Shown here piece after piece: positions 1-6,970 of a DNA stretch of 64,000 nt (the first letter of the stretch is position 1; the number at the start of each line of letters is the position of its first letter). The translations under genes and the position numbers were made by a program. Location: contig JAGZQO010000008.1 of NCBI GenBank assembly GCA_018382125.1, forward strand, positions 1 to 64,000, given 5' to 3'. The notes beneath the pieces were generated by a model. That model ran no database searches. It saw only the letters and a program-made list of their open reading frames with translations, and had not been told where the DNA came from. Source of the DNA: Collinsella sp. (GTDB taxonomy: Bacteria; Actinomycetota; Coriobacteriia; Coriobacteriales; Coriobacteriaceae).

Positions 1-115
1 GTGAAAGAGGAGGGAAGCGTACTTCGGTACGCGACCGACGATTGAACGTCAGATTGCCGCTTAGGGGCGTTTGCAGCGTCGAGCCGTTACGCGGTTTGGC
101 AAAACCGCGTAACTT
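1..115 (+). repeat. Structured dispersed repeat, copy 1
   Basis: Two variable hairpins flank a conserved core. The first hairpin is GCGTAC-ttcg-GTACGC near 18-33; the core CGACGATTGAACGTCAGATT starts near 37; the second hairpin has 12-bp arms at 86-97 and 102-113 and lies just past the dapH stop, so it may also serve as dapH terminator on the minus strand. A second copy in the opposite orientation is at 44302-44413, with the same core and GTGAAAGAGGAGG end but different stem sequences. The element may extend beyond the left window edge. Confidence 0.75.
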
Positions 116-835
116 CTACAGCTGGCGCAGGCCCTCTTCCAGGCCGGTCTTGCTGTCGGTCTTCTCGTCGCGCATCTTGATGGCGCGGGCGGGGACACCG
201 GCCACGACGGCGCCGGCGGGGACGTCCTCGACGCACACGGCGCCGGCGGCAACTACAGCACCCTTGCCCACGTGCACGCCTTCCAGGACCACGGCGTTTG
301 CGCCGATCATGACATCGTCCTCGATGATGACGGGCGTGGCGCTGGCGGGCTCCACAACGCCTGCCAGCACGGTGCCGGCGCCGATGTGGCAGTTCTTGCC
401 CACGGTGGCGCGACCGCCCAGCACGGCGCCCATATCGATCATGGAACCCTCGCCGATAACGGAGCCGATGTTGATGATGGCGCCCATCATGATGACGGCA
501 CGGTCGCCAATCTCGACGCGGTCGCGGATGATCGCGCCCGGCTCGATGCGGGCGTTGATGCCCTTAAGGTCGAGCATGGGCACGGCGGAGTTGCGGCAAT
601 CGTTTTCAACGTCGTAGTAATCGATGGAATCGGCATTGGCGTCCAGGATGGTCTTGAGCTCGTCCCAGTCGCCAAAGACGGTCTTGCCGCGACGGCCGCC
701 GTAGACATGTGCGTCGCCCCAGGCAACCTTCATGCCCGGCTTCTCGCGCACGTACAGCTTGACGGGCGTCTTTTTGGGCGCGGTGGCGATGTAGTTGATA
801 ATCTCCTGTGCATCCATCTCGGCTGCGTTGCTCAT
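116..835 (-). CDS. dapH: Tetrahydrodipicolinate N-acetyltransferase
   Basis: This 239-residue protein matches the DapH type of tetrahydrodipicolinate acyltransferase, which acetylates the cyclic intermediate of the diaminopimelate branch of lysine synthesis using acetyl-CoA. The N-terminal third is a mixed alpha/beta domain (VKLYVREKPGMKVAWG). From about residue 90 the sequence falls into hexapeptide repeats of a left-handed beta helix, for example INIGSVIGEGSMIDMGAVLG and NCHIGAGTVLAGVVEPASA. A good ribosome binding site (AAAGGAGA) precedes the ATG. It is the last visible gene of the minus-strand lysA-dapA, dapB, dapH operon, 39 bp after dapB. Choice of DapH (acetyl) over DapD (succinyl) rests on length and the EPASATPV segment, and implies an N-acetyl-diaminopimelate deacetylase elsewhere. 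Confidence 0.93.
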   Translation of the reverse strand: MSNAAEMDAQEIINYIATAPKKTPVKLYVREKPGMKVAWGDAHVYGGRRGKTVFGDWDELKTILDANADSIDYYDVENDCRNSAVPMLDLKGINARIEPGAIIRDRVEIGDRAVIMMGAIINIGSVIGEGSMIDMGAVLGGRATVGKNCHIGAGTVLAGVVEPASATPVIIEDDVMIGANAVVLEGVHVGKGAVVAAGAVCVEDVPAGAVVAGVPARAIKMRDEKTDSKTGLEEGLRQL

Positions 836-874
836 TTGCTATCTCTCCTTTGGGTGGATTCGGTTGATACCTGG

Positions 875-1615
875 TTAGGCAAACATGACCTTGTCGAACG
901 TATAGAAGCCGGGTTCGCGGGTGACGAGCTTCTGCGCGGCTGCCAAGGCGCCGTTGACAAAGATCTGACGGCTCGTGGCGCGGTGGGTGAGCGTGACCTC
1001 CTCGTCCTGGCCAAAGAAGCTCACCTCGTGCACGCCGGCGACGGTGCCGCCGCGCAGCGAGTGCATACCGATTTCCTTGGGATCGCGTGCTCCGCACATG
1101 CCCTCGCGGCCATAGACGGGGTGGTAGCCTGCCTCGGGCTCGGCTTCGACGACGGCGTCGAGCAGCAGCTTGGCAGTGCCGCTGGGGGCGTCGACCTTTT
1201 GGTTGTGGTGCGTCTCGACGATTTCGCAGTCAAAGCCGGGCAGCTCGCGTGTAGCCTGCGCTACCAGATGGCGCAGGGCTGCGATACCGATGGAGTAATT
1301 GCCCGAGTGCATAACGCGGGTGTTCTGGCCCAGCTCACGCAGGCGGTCCATCTGCTCGGGGGTGTAGCCTGTGGTGCCTGAGACCAACGCCGCGCCCGTG
1401 CGCTCGACATAGGCGACGACGGCGTCGAAGGTCGCGACGTTCGAGAAGTCGATGATGACGTCGGCAGCCGGTGCGTTCTCGAGCTCGCTCAAATCGAAGC
1501 CAATCTGGGCCACGATATCAAAAACGGGCTGCCCGGCGGCGTCGACAATGCCTTCGGCGGTAGTGCGGATGAGCGAGCCCATGCGGCCCGTTCCCATAAT
1601 GACGGTCTTAATCAA
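875..1615 (-). CDS. dapB: 4-hydroxy-tetrahydrodipicolinate reductase
   Basis: DapB reduces the dapA product to tetrahydrodipicolinate with NAD(P)H in the cytoplasm. The 246 residues have the usual family length. The N-terminal Rossmann motif is GTGRMGS (residues 8-14) and the catalytic block is HHNQKVDAPSGTA, with the conserved His pair, Lys and the substrate-binding SGTA. The start is TTG inside the end of the dapA reading frame: the dapA stop TAA (1608-1610) lies within the first codons of dapB, an 8-base overlap that indicates translational coupling. No better start fits the N-terminal MIKTVIMGTG. It is followed by dapH. Confidence 0.94.
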   Translation of the reverse strand: MIKTVIMGTGRMGSLIRTTAEGIVDAAGQPVFDIVAQIGFDLSELENAPAADVIIDFSNVATFDAVVAYVERTGAALVSGTTGYTPEQMDRLRELGQNTRVMHSGNYSIGIAALRHLVAQATRELPGFDCEIVETHHNQKVDAPSGTAKLLLDAVVEAEPEAGYHPVYGREGMCGARDPKEIGMHSLRGGTVAGVHEVSFFGQDEEVTLTHRATSRQIFVNGALAAAQKLVTREPGFYTFDKVMFA

Positions 1616-2498
1616 GTAGACCAGCTCCCTTCAGAGCATCGGTAAGTGCGGCTCGCGTGTCGTCTGCCATGGGGCACAGCGGCATACGGTAGTTTGCCTC
1701 GATCATGCCCATCTGGGCGAGCGCTTCCTTGACGGGGATGGGGTTGACCTCGCTAAAGAGGGCGTTGATGAGCGGCTGGCCGGCAATCTGGATATCGCGG
1801 GCGCGCGCTACGTCGCCGTCCAGATAAGCGCGGCACATGTCGTGTACAAGCTGCGGCTGCACGTCGGCCCACACGCTGATGGTGCCCGAAGCGCCCAGGC
1901 TCATGAGCGGCACTGTGAGTGCATCCTCGCCCGAGTACATGCGGAAATCGTCGGACAGCAGGTGGGCGATCTTGGCCGCGTAGGCGACGTTGCCCGAGGC
2001 CTCCTTGATGCCCATGATGTTGGGGTGCGCGGCTAGGCGCTCTACGTTGCGCTCGCTGATACCGCAGCCGCAGCGGCCGGGGATGTTGTACAGGATGCAG
2101 GGGATGTCAACGGCATCGGCGACGGTCTTAAAGTGCTGATAGATACCCTCTTCGTTGGACTTGTTGTAGTAGGGGGTAATGAGCAGCAGGCCGTCGGCTC
2201 CCAAGCCCTGGTAAGTAAGCGACTTGGTGAGCATGGTCTGCGTGGAGTTGGAGCCTGAGCCGGCGATGACGGGGACGCGTCCTGCAACATGCTTGACCAC
2301 GGCGGCGACGACGGAGTTGTCCTCGTCATCGGTCATCGTGGCGCTCTCGCCGGTGGTGCCCAGGGTGAGAATGGCGTCGGTGCCATTTTGCAAGTGGAAA
2401 TCGATAAGGCGCTCGAGCGCGTCAAAGTCGACACTGCCGTCCTTTTTAAACGGCGTAACCAGGGCGACGATTGAGCCCTCGAGATTGCGGATGTCCAT
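1608..2498 (-). CDS. dapA: Possible separately translated DapA within the fusion
   Basis: The dihydrodipicolinate synthase portion equals a normal stand-alone DapA of 296 residues starting MDIRNLEGSIVALVTPF. Its ATG is preceded at the right distance by AAGGAGAA. DapA condenses pyruvate with aspartate semialdehyde. Internal initiation would give a free DapA tetramer besides the fused chain. Whether the fusion, the internal product, or both are made cannot be read from sequence alone. Confidence 0.5.
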   Translation of the reverse strand: MDIRNLEGSIVALVTPFKKDGSVDFDALERLIDFHLQNGTDAILTLGTTGESATMTDDEDNSVVAAVVKHVAGRVPVIAGSGSNSTQTMLTKSLTYQGLGADGLLLITPYYNKSNEEGIYQHFKTVADAVDIPCILYNIPGRCGCGISERNVERLAAHPNIMGIKEASGNVAYAAKIAHLLSDDFRMYSGEDALTVPLMSLGASGTISVWADVQPQLVHDMCRAYLDGDVARARDIQIAGQPLINALFSEVNPIPVKEALAQMGMIEANYRMPLCPMADDTRAALTDALKGAGLLD

Positions 2499-3917
2499 GT
2501 TCTTCTCCTTCGCCTCCGCGATCTGGATGCGTTTGTTCCATTGAGCTGCGACTGCCAGGCGCTCGTCTTGGGCGCGACGGCGGGCGCTTTCGGCGCGCGA
2601 CTTGGCCAGCAGCTCTCGGCCGCACGGCAGCACGTCGAGCGTGGAAAAGTAATCGCCCGGGCGCTCGGCGCGGCGGATGAGGTCGGCCGCGCCATCGGGG
2701 CGCAGCAGGACCTCGGCGGAGCGCAGACGTCCGTTGTAGTTGTAGCCCATGGAGTAGCCATGCGCACCGGTATCGTGGATTACAAGCAGGTCACCCATGT
2801 CGATATGCGGCAGCTCGCGGTCGATGGCGAACTTGTCGTTGTTTTCGCACAGGTTGCCCGTGATATCGTACGTGTTCGTGACGGGAGCTGCGGACTTGTC
2901 GGGGCCACCCGGCTGGCCCATCACTGTAACGTGGTGGTAAGCGCCATACATGGCAGGACGAATGAGGTCGACGGCACTTGCGTCCACGCCGATATAGTCT
3001 TTGTAGATCCGCTTTTCGTGAATGGCCTTGGTGACCAGGCACCCGTAGGGGCCCATCATAAAGCGGCCCATCTCGGTGCAGATCGCCACATCGCCCATGC
3101 CGGCGGGAACCAGGATCTCGTCGTAGGCCGCGTGTACACCCTCGCCGATGGCGTGGATGTCATTGGCCTGCTGCTCGGGCAGGTAGGGGATACCCACACC
3201 GCCGGACAGATTGATAAAGGCGACATGTGCACCGGTCTCGCGCTCCAGGCGCACGGCAAGTTCAAAGAGGATTCGCGCGAGCTTGGGGTAGTAATCGTTG
3301 GTGACGGTGTTGCTGGCAAGGAAGGCATGGATGCCAAAGTCCTCGGCGCCCTTGGCCTTGAGCATGCGGAAGGCATCAAAGAGCTGCTCGGTGGTCATGC
3401 CGTACTTGGAATCGCCCGGGTTGTCCATAATGCCGTTGGAAAGCTGGAACAGGCCGCCCGGGTTAAAACGGCAGCTCACCGTCTTGGGGATGGGTCCCGC
3501 GACGCGCTCGTAAAACTCAATGTGGCTGATATCGTCGAAGTTGACGATGGCGCCCAGCTTGTCGGCAAGCTCAAAGTCTGCCGCCGGCGTGTCGTTGGAC
3601 GAGAACATGATGTCATGGCCGGTGATGCCCAGCGAGCGGGCGATCATGAGCTCGGTATAGCTCGAGCAATCGCAGCCGCAGCCGTATTCGTTGAGAATTG
3701 AGATAAGGGCCGGGTTGGGGTTGGCCTTGACGGCAAAGTACTCCTTAAACCCCGGGTTCCACGCAAAGGCGTCGCGCACTTCTTGCATGTTGCGGCGGAT
3801 ACCCGCCTCGTCGTATAGATGAAACGGCGTGGGGAACTGCTCGACGATATGCTCGAGTGTCTCCTTGTCCACAAACGGCTGCTTGGCCGCATATGCCTCG
3901 TTGGGGGTCAATGCCAT
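1608..3917 (-). CDS. lysA-dapA: LysA-DapA fusion (DAP decarboxylase / dihydrodipicolinate synthase)
   Basis: One uninterrupted 769-codon frame joins two lysine-pathway enzymes. Residues 1 to about 420 are diaminopimelate decarboxylase: PLP lysine in EYFAVKANPNP (Lys64), glycine loop LSGGVGIPY, CTEMGRF and the C-terminal DTGAHGYSMGYNYNGR. Residues about 425-473 form a charged helical linker. Residues 474-769 are dihydrodipicolinate synthase with GTTGESATM, YYNKSNEEG, YNIPGRCGCGI and the Schiff-base lysine in MGIKEASG. The DapA part begins with its own ATG (2496-2498) preceded by GAAGGAGAAGAAC, a strong internal ribosome binding site, so free DapA could also be made. Odd: the first enzyme of the branch and the last are joined, with no stop codon between. 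A lysine riboswitch lies upstream. A lost lysA stop by sequencing error cannot be excluded. Confidence 0.9.
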   Translation of the reverse strand: MALTPNEAYAAKQPFVDKETLEHIVEQFPTPFHLYDEAGIRRNMQEVRDAFAWNPGFKEYFAVKANPNPALISILNEYGCGCDCSSYTELMIARSLGITGHDIMFSSNDTPAADFELADKLGAIVNFDDISHIEFYERVAGPIPKTVSCRFNPGGLFQLSNGIMDNPGDSKYGMTTEQLFDAFRMLKAKGAEDFGIHAFLASNTVTNDYYPKLARILFELAVRLERETGAHVAFINLSGGVGIPYLPEQQANDIHAIGEGVHAAYDEILVPAGMGDVAICTEMGRFMMGPYGCLVTKAIHEKRIYKDYIGVDASAVDLIRPAMYGAYHHVTVMGQPGGPDKSAAPVTNTYDITGNLCENNDKFAIDRELPHIDMGDLLVIHDTGAHGYSMGYNYNGRLRSAEVLLRPDGAADLIRRAERPGDYFSTLDVLPCGRELLAKSRAESARRRAQDERLAVAAQWNKRIQIAEAKEKNMDIRNLEGSIVALVTPFKKDGSVDFDALERLIDFHLQNGTDAILTLGTTGESATMTDDEDNSVVAAVVKHVAGRVPVIAGSGSNSTQTMLTKSLTYQGLGADGLLLITPYYNKSNEEGIYQHFKTVADAVDIPCILYNIPGRCGCGISERNVERLAAHPNIMGIKEASGNVAYAAKIAHLLSDDFRMYSGEDALTVPLMSLGASGTISVWADVQPQLVHDMCRAYLDGDVARARDIQIAGQPLINALFSEVNPIPVKEALAQMGMIEANYRMPLCPMADDTRAALTDALKGAGLLD

Positions 3918-3930
3918 GTCCCGTAAACCT

Positions 3931-3995
3931 CGCTATCCAGACGGCGCCATCTGCGCATCGAATCCGCATAGCGTGGACCCAATGTCCGGATAGCG
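3931..3995 (-). promoter_or_regulatory. Candidate expression platform stem of the lysine riboswitch
   Basis: Between aptamer and lysA start, CGCTATCCGGAC and GTCTGGATAGCG (minus strand) can pair as a 12-bp stem with one G-U pair. The right arm ends directly at the GAGG that precedes the lysA ATG by about 10 bases. There is no U-run after it, so control at translation initiation, rather than an intrinsic terminator, is the simpler reading. No alternative pairing was calculated. Confidence 0.45.
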
Positions 3996-4010
3996 CTCCC
4001 GCATTGCTGC

Positions 4011-4145
4011 AGACAGTCCTGCGAGTGTTTCCCGCAGGCCCACCAGGCTGTTCGTGCCCGAAAAACCCAGTTCGGCGGGTTTCGCCTCCCCGCGGGGTCA
4101 AAGTCTGCCGACTCGCCCACGGCTCTTCGTGCCCGCGCCTCTATC
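4011..4145 (-). promoter_or_regulatory. Lysine riboswitch (L box)
   Basis: Read on the minus strand the segment starts GATAGAGGCGCG, continues through AAGAGCC, GGGGAGGCGAAAC followed by CCGCCGAA, and ends CTCGCAGGACTGTCT. These are the conserved blocks of the lysine riboswitch aptamer in order and at the usual spacing. It lies about 95 bases upstream of lysA-dapA, the expected target. A weak upstream promoter can be proposed with TTGTTT (4180-4185) and TAGGGT (4157-4162) on the minus strand. Confidence 0.9.
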
Positions 4146-4173
4146 AAGTGGTAAAGACCCTACCACGTTGCAC

Positions 4174-4202
4174 TTTACCAAACAAGAGTATTCGTATATA
4201 AC
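4174..4202 (+). promoter_or_regulatory. Candidate promoter of the M20 amidohydrolase gene
   Basis: TTTACC (4174-4179), a 17-base spacer and TATAAC (4197-4202) form a plausible sigma-70-type promoter in an A/T-rich patch. The inverted pair GGTAAAG (4150-4156) and CTTTACC (4173-4179) overlaps it and also overlaps the opposite-strand lysA promoter region, so a shared operator is possible. Confidence 0.4.
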
Positions 4203-4295
4203 GTTTAAAAAATGCAGCAATATGCTGGAAACATGTGTGCCACAATCCTGTATCACAATAAGTTGCAACAGATGTGCCTCACGAAGGGATTCTCT

Positions 4296-5483
4296 ATGAC
4301 CGAGCTCCAAGAACTCCGTCGCTATCGCCGCGATCTCCATCGCATTCCGGAGCTCGATTTCGATCTTCCGCAGACTATCGCCTATATCGAGGGCATGTTG
4401 GCGCCGCTCGCTTGCGAGGTGACCCATCCGTGTCCCAGCTGCGTCTGCGCTTTCTTCGACGCTGGCGTTGGTGCCGCGCGTGCCACGGCGATTCGCGCCG
4501 ATATGGATGCGCTGCCCATCGCGGAGGCGACGGGAGCGGCCTTTGCCTCGATCCATCCCGGCAAGATGCACGCTTGCGGACATGACGGACACATGGCCAT
4601 GGCACTTGCCGCCGCGACGTATGTCGACCGTACGATTCGCGAGCAGCCGGGCGCCATTAGGCGCAACGTTCTCTTTGTGTTCCAGCCGGCCGAGGAAACG
4701 ACCGGTGGTGCCAAGACGGTATGCGAGAGCGGTGTGTTCGAGCGCTATGGGGCTGACCGCATTTTTGGCTTCCATGTGTGGCCCGATCTGCCTGCCGGCA
4801 CGTTGGCGAGTTGTTCCGGTCCGCTGCTGGCGCGTTCGAGTGAGACACACATTCATATTCACGGGACGAGCATCCATATCGCTAAGACCTATGGCGTTCC
4901 GGTCGAGGAATCGCACGATGCGGCGCTGGCGGCTGCCAAGTTCTTGGTTGCCGAGCGCGAACTGATGGACGAGCTGGGCACCGACGAACCCTGTATCGGC
5001 AAGTTTGGCCTGCTGCAGGCTGGCACCGTTTGCAACGCGGTGGCGGGGGAGGCCCATGTGGCCGGAAGCCTGCGTGTGTTTACGGACGACATGTTCGACC
5101 GGGCGCGCGAAGGCGTGCGCCGCGTGCTGGACGATGCCTGTGCCGCAACGGGCTGCACGTATGATCTCGACTTTGCCGAGGGCTATCCGCCGGTCGACAA
5201 CGACCCCGAGCTATTTGCCAATGTCGCGCCGGCCTTGCCCGAGCTACAGCTCGTGGATGAGCCGCTGCTGATCGCCGAGGATTTCGCGTTCTATCAACGC
5301 TATCTGCCGGGCGTGTTTTTCCTGCTGGGCACGGGTATGCCAGAGGACCAAGACAACCCGAGTGATTCGGATGGCTGCCCCGCCTATGCCACAAGCGCTC
5401 TGCATACCGATAGCATGCTCTTTGACGAGGAAATCCTACTCAAAGGCCTCGATGTCTATAAACGATTGCTTGTGATGGAGTGA
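4296..5483 (+). CDS. M20 family metal-dependent amidohydrolase
   Basis: The 395-residue protein belongs to the M20D amidohydrolases (N-acyl-amino-acid or hippurate hydrolase, N-acetyl-diaminopimelate deacetylase). Visible metal and catalytic blocks are RADMDALPIAE, HACGHDGHMAMA and FQPAEETTGGA, and it opens with the typical LRRYRRDLHRIPELDF. The ATG at 4296 follows AAGGGA; an in-frame ATG 28 codons upstream lacks family similarity and was rejected. It is divergent from the lysine operon, whose DapH makes an N-acetylated intermediate. That context makes N-acetyl-diaminopimelate deacetylase an attractive role, but the family has many substrates and the residues alone do not decide. Confidence 0.85.
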   Translation: MTELQELRRYRRDLHRIPELDFDLPQTIAYIEGMLAPLACEVTHPCPSCVCAFFDAGVGAARATAIRADMDALPIAEATGAAFASIHPGKMHACGHDGHMAMALAAATYVDRTIREQPGAIRRNVLFVFQPAEETTGGAKTVCESGVFERYGADRIFGFHVWPDLPAGTLASCSGPLLARSSETHIHIHGTSIHIAKTYGVPVEESHDAALAAAKFLVAERELMDELGTDEPCIGKFGLLQAGTVCNAVAGEAHVAGSLRVFTDDMFDRAREGVRRVLDDACAATGCTYDLDFAEGYPPVDNDPELFANVAPALPELQLVDEPLLIAEDFAFYQRYLPGVFFLLGTGMPEDQDNPSDSDGCPAYATSALHTDSMLFDEEILLKGLDVYKRLLVME

Positions 5484-5485
5484 CG

Positions 5486-5809
5486 ATGGAACGACGCCGA
5501 CAGTCTGCCGTATATAGTCCGGGTGGATGCGGGTGCGGTTTGCTGCTGCTTCCGGTTATTGCTGTGAGCATTGGCGTGATGTTTGCGCTTGCCGGGCTTG
5601 CCGCGGCGGCGCTCGTGCTGTTTATCACTGCCATCGGCGTGACGATTTGGCTCTGCCGCAATCGCGAGCAACGCCGTGTCGACGGTAAAACCAATGTCGG
5701 CTGGGTCGTCTTTCTGATCATTGCGTACCTGCTGAGTGCCAGCTACCTTGTTTTCTTTGTCCTGTTGATGATCAGTGCCTTTACCGGGGAATCCGTCACG
5801 GTGGGTTGA
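5486..5809 (+). CDS. Small two- to three-helix membrane protein, unknown function
   Basis: A 107-residue hydrophobic protein. Residues about 12-52 (CGLLLLPVIAVSIGVMFALA and on) are likely two closely spaced membrane helices, and WVVFLIIAYLLSASYLVFFV near residue 75 is another, separated by a basic loop (CRNREQRRVDGKTN). It starts 2 bases after the M20 stop; the ATG at 5486 sits six bases after GGAG, while a GTG at 5480 overlaps the preceding stop. I recognise no family. Tight spacing suggests co-transcription with the amidohydrolase. Confidence 0.6.
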   Translation: MERRRQSAVYSPGGCGCGLLLLPVIAVSIGVMFALAGLAAAALVLFITAIGVTIWLCRNREQRRVDGKTNVGWVVFLIIAYLLSASYLVFFVLLMISAFTGESVTVG

Positions 5810-5810
5810 T

Positions 5811-5840
5811 GCACTGCCAGCAGACGGTCGCGCGCAGTGC
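5811..5840 (+). terminator. Possible terminator hairpin
   Basis: GCACTGC (5811-5817) pairs with GCAGTGC (5834-5840) immediately after the small membrane protein gene. No clear T-run follows, so termination is uncertain. Confidence 0.3.
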
Positions 5841-5911
5841 GTTTGCTCGGCGTTTGGATAACTGCATTGGTCGTTTACCGCAGCCTTAGCTCTCAGCTAA
5901 TGAATTCAAGT

Positions 5912-5971
5912 TCAATCCTTCCTACGATGTGCTGTGTACCGGCACGGTAGCCGGATCGTAGGAAGGATGAA
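5912..5971 (+). promoter_or_regulatory. Hairpin burying the ribosome binding site of the FxLYD gene
   Basis: TCCTTCCTACGAT (5916-5928) is perfectly complementary to ATCGTAGGAAGGA (5955-5967). Beyond one bulged base the stem continues with four more pairs, up to three bases before the ATG at 5974. The right arm contains AGGAAGGA, the only good Shine-Dalgarno sequence for the next gene, so translation should require opening of this roughly 17-bp stem. Confidence 0.7.
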
Positions 5972-5973
5972 TA

Positions 5974-6417
5974 ATGGCAAAAGAGGGAAAGAAGCCAATC
6001 GGCAAGATTGTCCTAGGCATCATCGTGGTGCTGGTTATTGTCGGTGCCGTGGGCTCTATGGGCGGCAACTCAACCGATTCGTCTGCGAGCGATTCGGCAA
6101 AACCTGCCGAGACGACACGGCAGGCTGAGGAGCAAAAAGAACCGCAAGAACCGTATACCATTGCTGACGAGGCTGAAGACACTTCCAATCAGTTTACCTA
6201 TAAGATCACGGGCACCCTGACCAATAACACGGACAAGGAAAAGAGCTACATTCAGATTGAATATGTTCTGTATGATGCCGATGGCAACCAGGTTGGAACG
6301 GCTCTTGCAAACACCAATCATCTGAAGGCGGGCGGCTCCTGGAAGTTCGAGGCGCTGGGTACGGTGTCTCCCGACCAGGTTGCTAGCTGGGAGCGTTCGG
6401 ACGTAAGCGGTTTCTAG
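5974..6417 (+). CDS. FxLYD domain membrane-anchored protein
   Basis: A 147-residue protein with an N-terminal membrane anchor (GKIVLGIIVVLVIVGAVGSMGG, residues about 10-31), a Ser/Thr/Glu-rich linker and a C-terminal beta domain containing YVLYDADGNQVGTALANTNH, typical of the FxLYD domain found on Gram-positive surface proteins. There is no lipobox Cys, so it is probably held by the uncleaved helix with the domain outside the cell. Its ribosome binding site is locked in a strong hairpin. It stands between the small membrane protein and the HTH-kinase pair. Function unknown. Confidence 0.75.
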   Translation: MAKEGKKPIGKIVLGIIVVLVIVGAVGSMGGNSTDSSASDSAKPAETTRQAEEQKEPQEPYTIADEAEDTSNQFTYKITGTLTNNTDKEKSYIQIEYVLYDADGNQVGTALANTNHLKAGGSWKFEALGTVSPDQVASWERSDVSGF

Positions 6418-6449
6418 CATGTTGCATGCACTGGGGGAGGTGAAGTCGT

Positions 6450-6872
6450 ATGTCCGATAAAAAGCTGACCGAGGAGTTGCTCAATGAGCTTCTCGATGCG
6501 CCGAACATCGATGGCTATATCAGGGAGCACGACTTTGCCGCCCCGTCGCTTTCGGACTACCTGAAGCAGCTACTGCAGGAAAAGGGCTTGGAGCGCTCGC
6601 GCGTGGTCCGTATGGCTGATCTCAATGAGACCTTTGGCTATCAGATCTTTACCGGTGCGCGTCATCCGAGTCGCAATAAGGTGCTGCAGATTGCCTTTGC
6701 GATGGCGCTGACGCTCAAAGAGACCAACCGTGCGCTGACGGCTGCCGGGGTAAGCGTCCTTAACTGCAAGGACCGCCGCGATGCGATTATCATCTTTTGC
6801 ATCGATCGCGGGTGCAGTCTCCAAAAGGTCAACGAGGAACTGTATCGCTTTGGCGAGGAGACGGTGAGTTAG
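6450..6872 (+). CDS. Helix-turn-helix protein next to Ser/Thr kinase
   Basis: This 140-residue cytoplasmic protein has a central XRE-like helix-turn-helix region, about residues 45-95 (LEKGLERSRVVRMADLNE is near it, then YQIFTGARHPSRNKVLQIAF). The N-terminal 30 residues are acidic and helical. The ATG follows GGGGGAGGTG. It precedes the kinase gene by about 100 bases on the same strand. I infer a regulator or kinase partner; neither DNA binding nor phosphorylation can be shown from the sequence. Confidence 0.65.
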   Translation: MSDKKLTEELLNELLDAPNIDGYIREHDFAAPSLSDYLKQLLQEKGLERSRVVRMADLNETFGYQIFTGARHPSRNKVLQIAFAMALTLKETNRALTAAGVSVLNCKDRRDAIIIFCIDRGCSLQKVNEELYRFGEETVS

Positions 6873-6970
6873 CGGCTGATATCTGAGCCGGTAGAGCTGT
6901 CGAACAACGATGCAAACGAACGGGGCGCGGATGCCATGGGGTGTCTGCGCCCTGCGCTATGATGGAGGCT

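Noticed and set aside
3908..4147. Minus-strand 79-codon open frame upstream of lysA
   Set aside because: It coincides with the lysine riboswitch; the conserved RNA motifs explain the sequence and no ribosome binding site is present.
4212..4295. N-terminal extension of the M20 protein
   Set aside because: The first 28 codons resemble no family member and lie in promoter-like A/T-rich DNA; the ATG at 4296 has the ribosome binding site.
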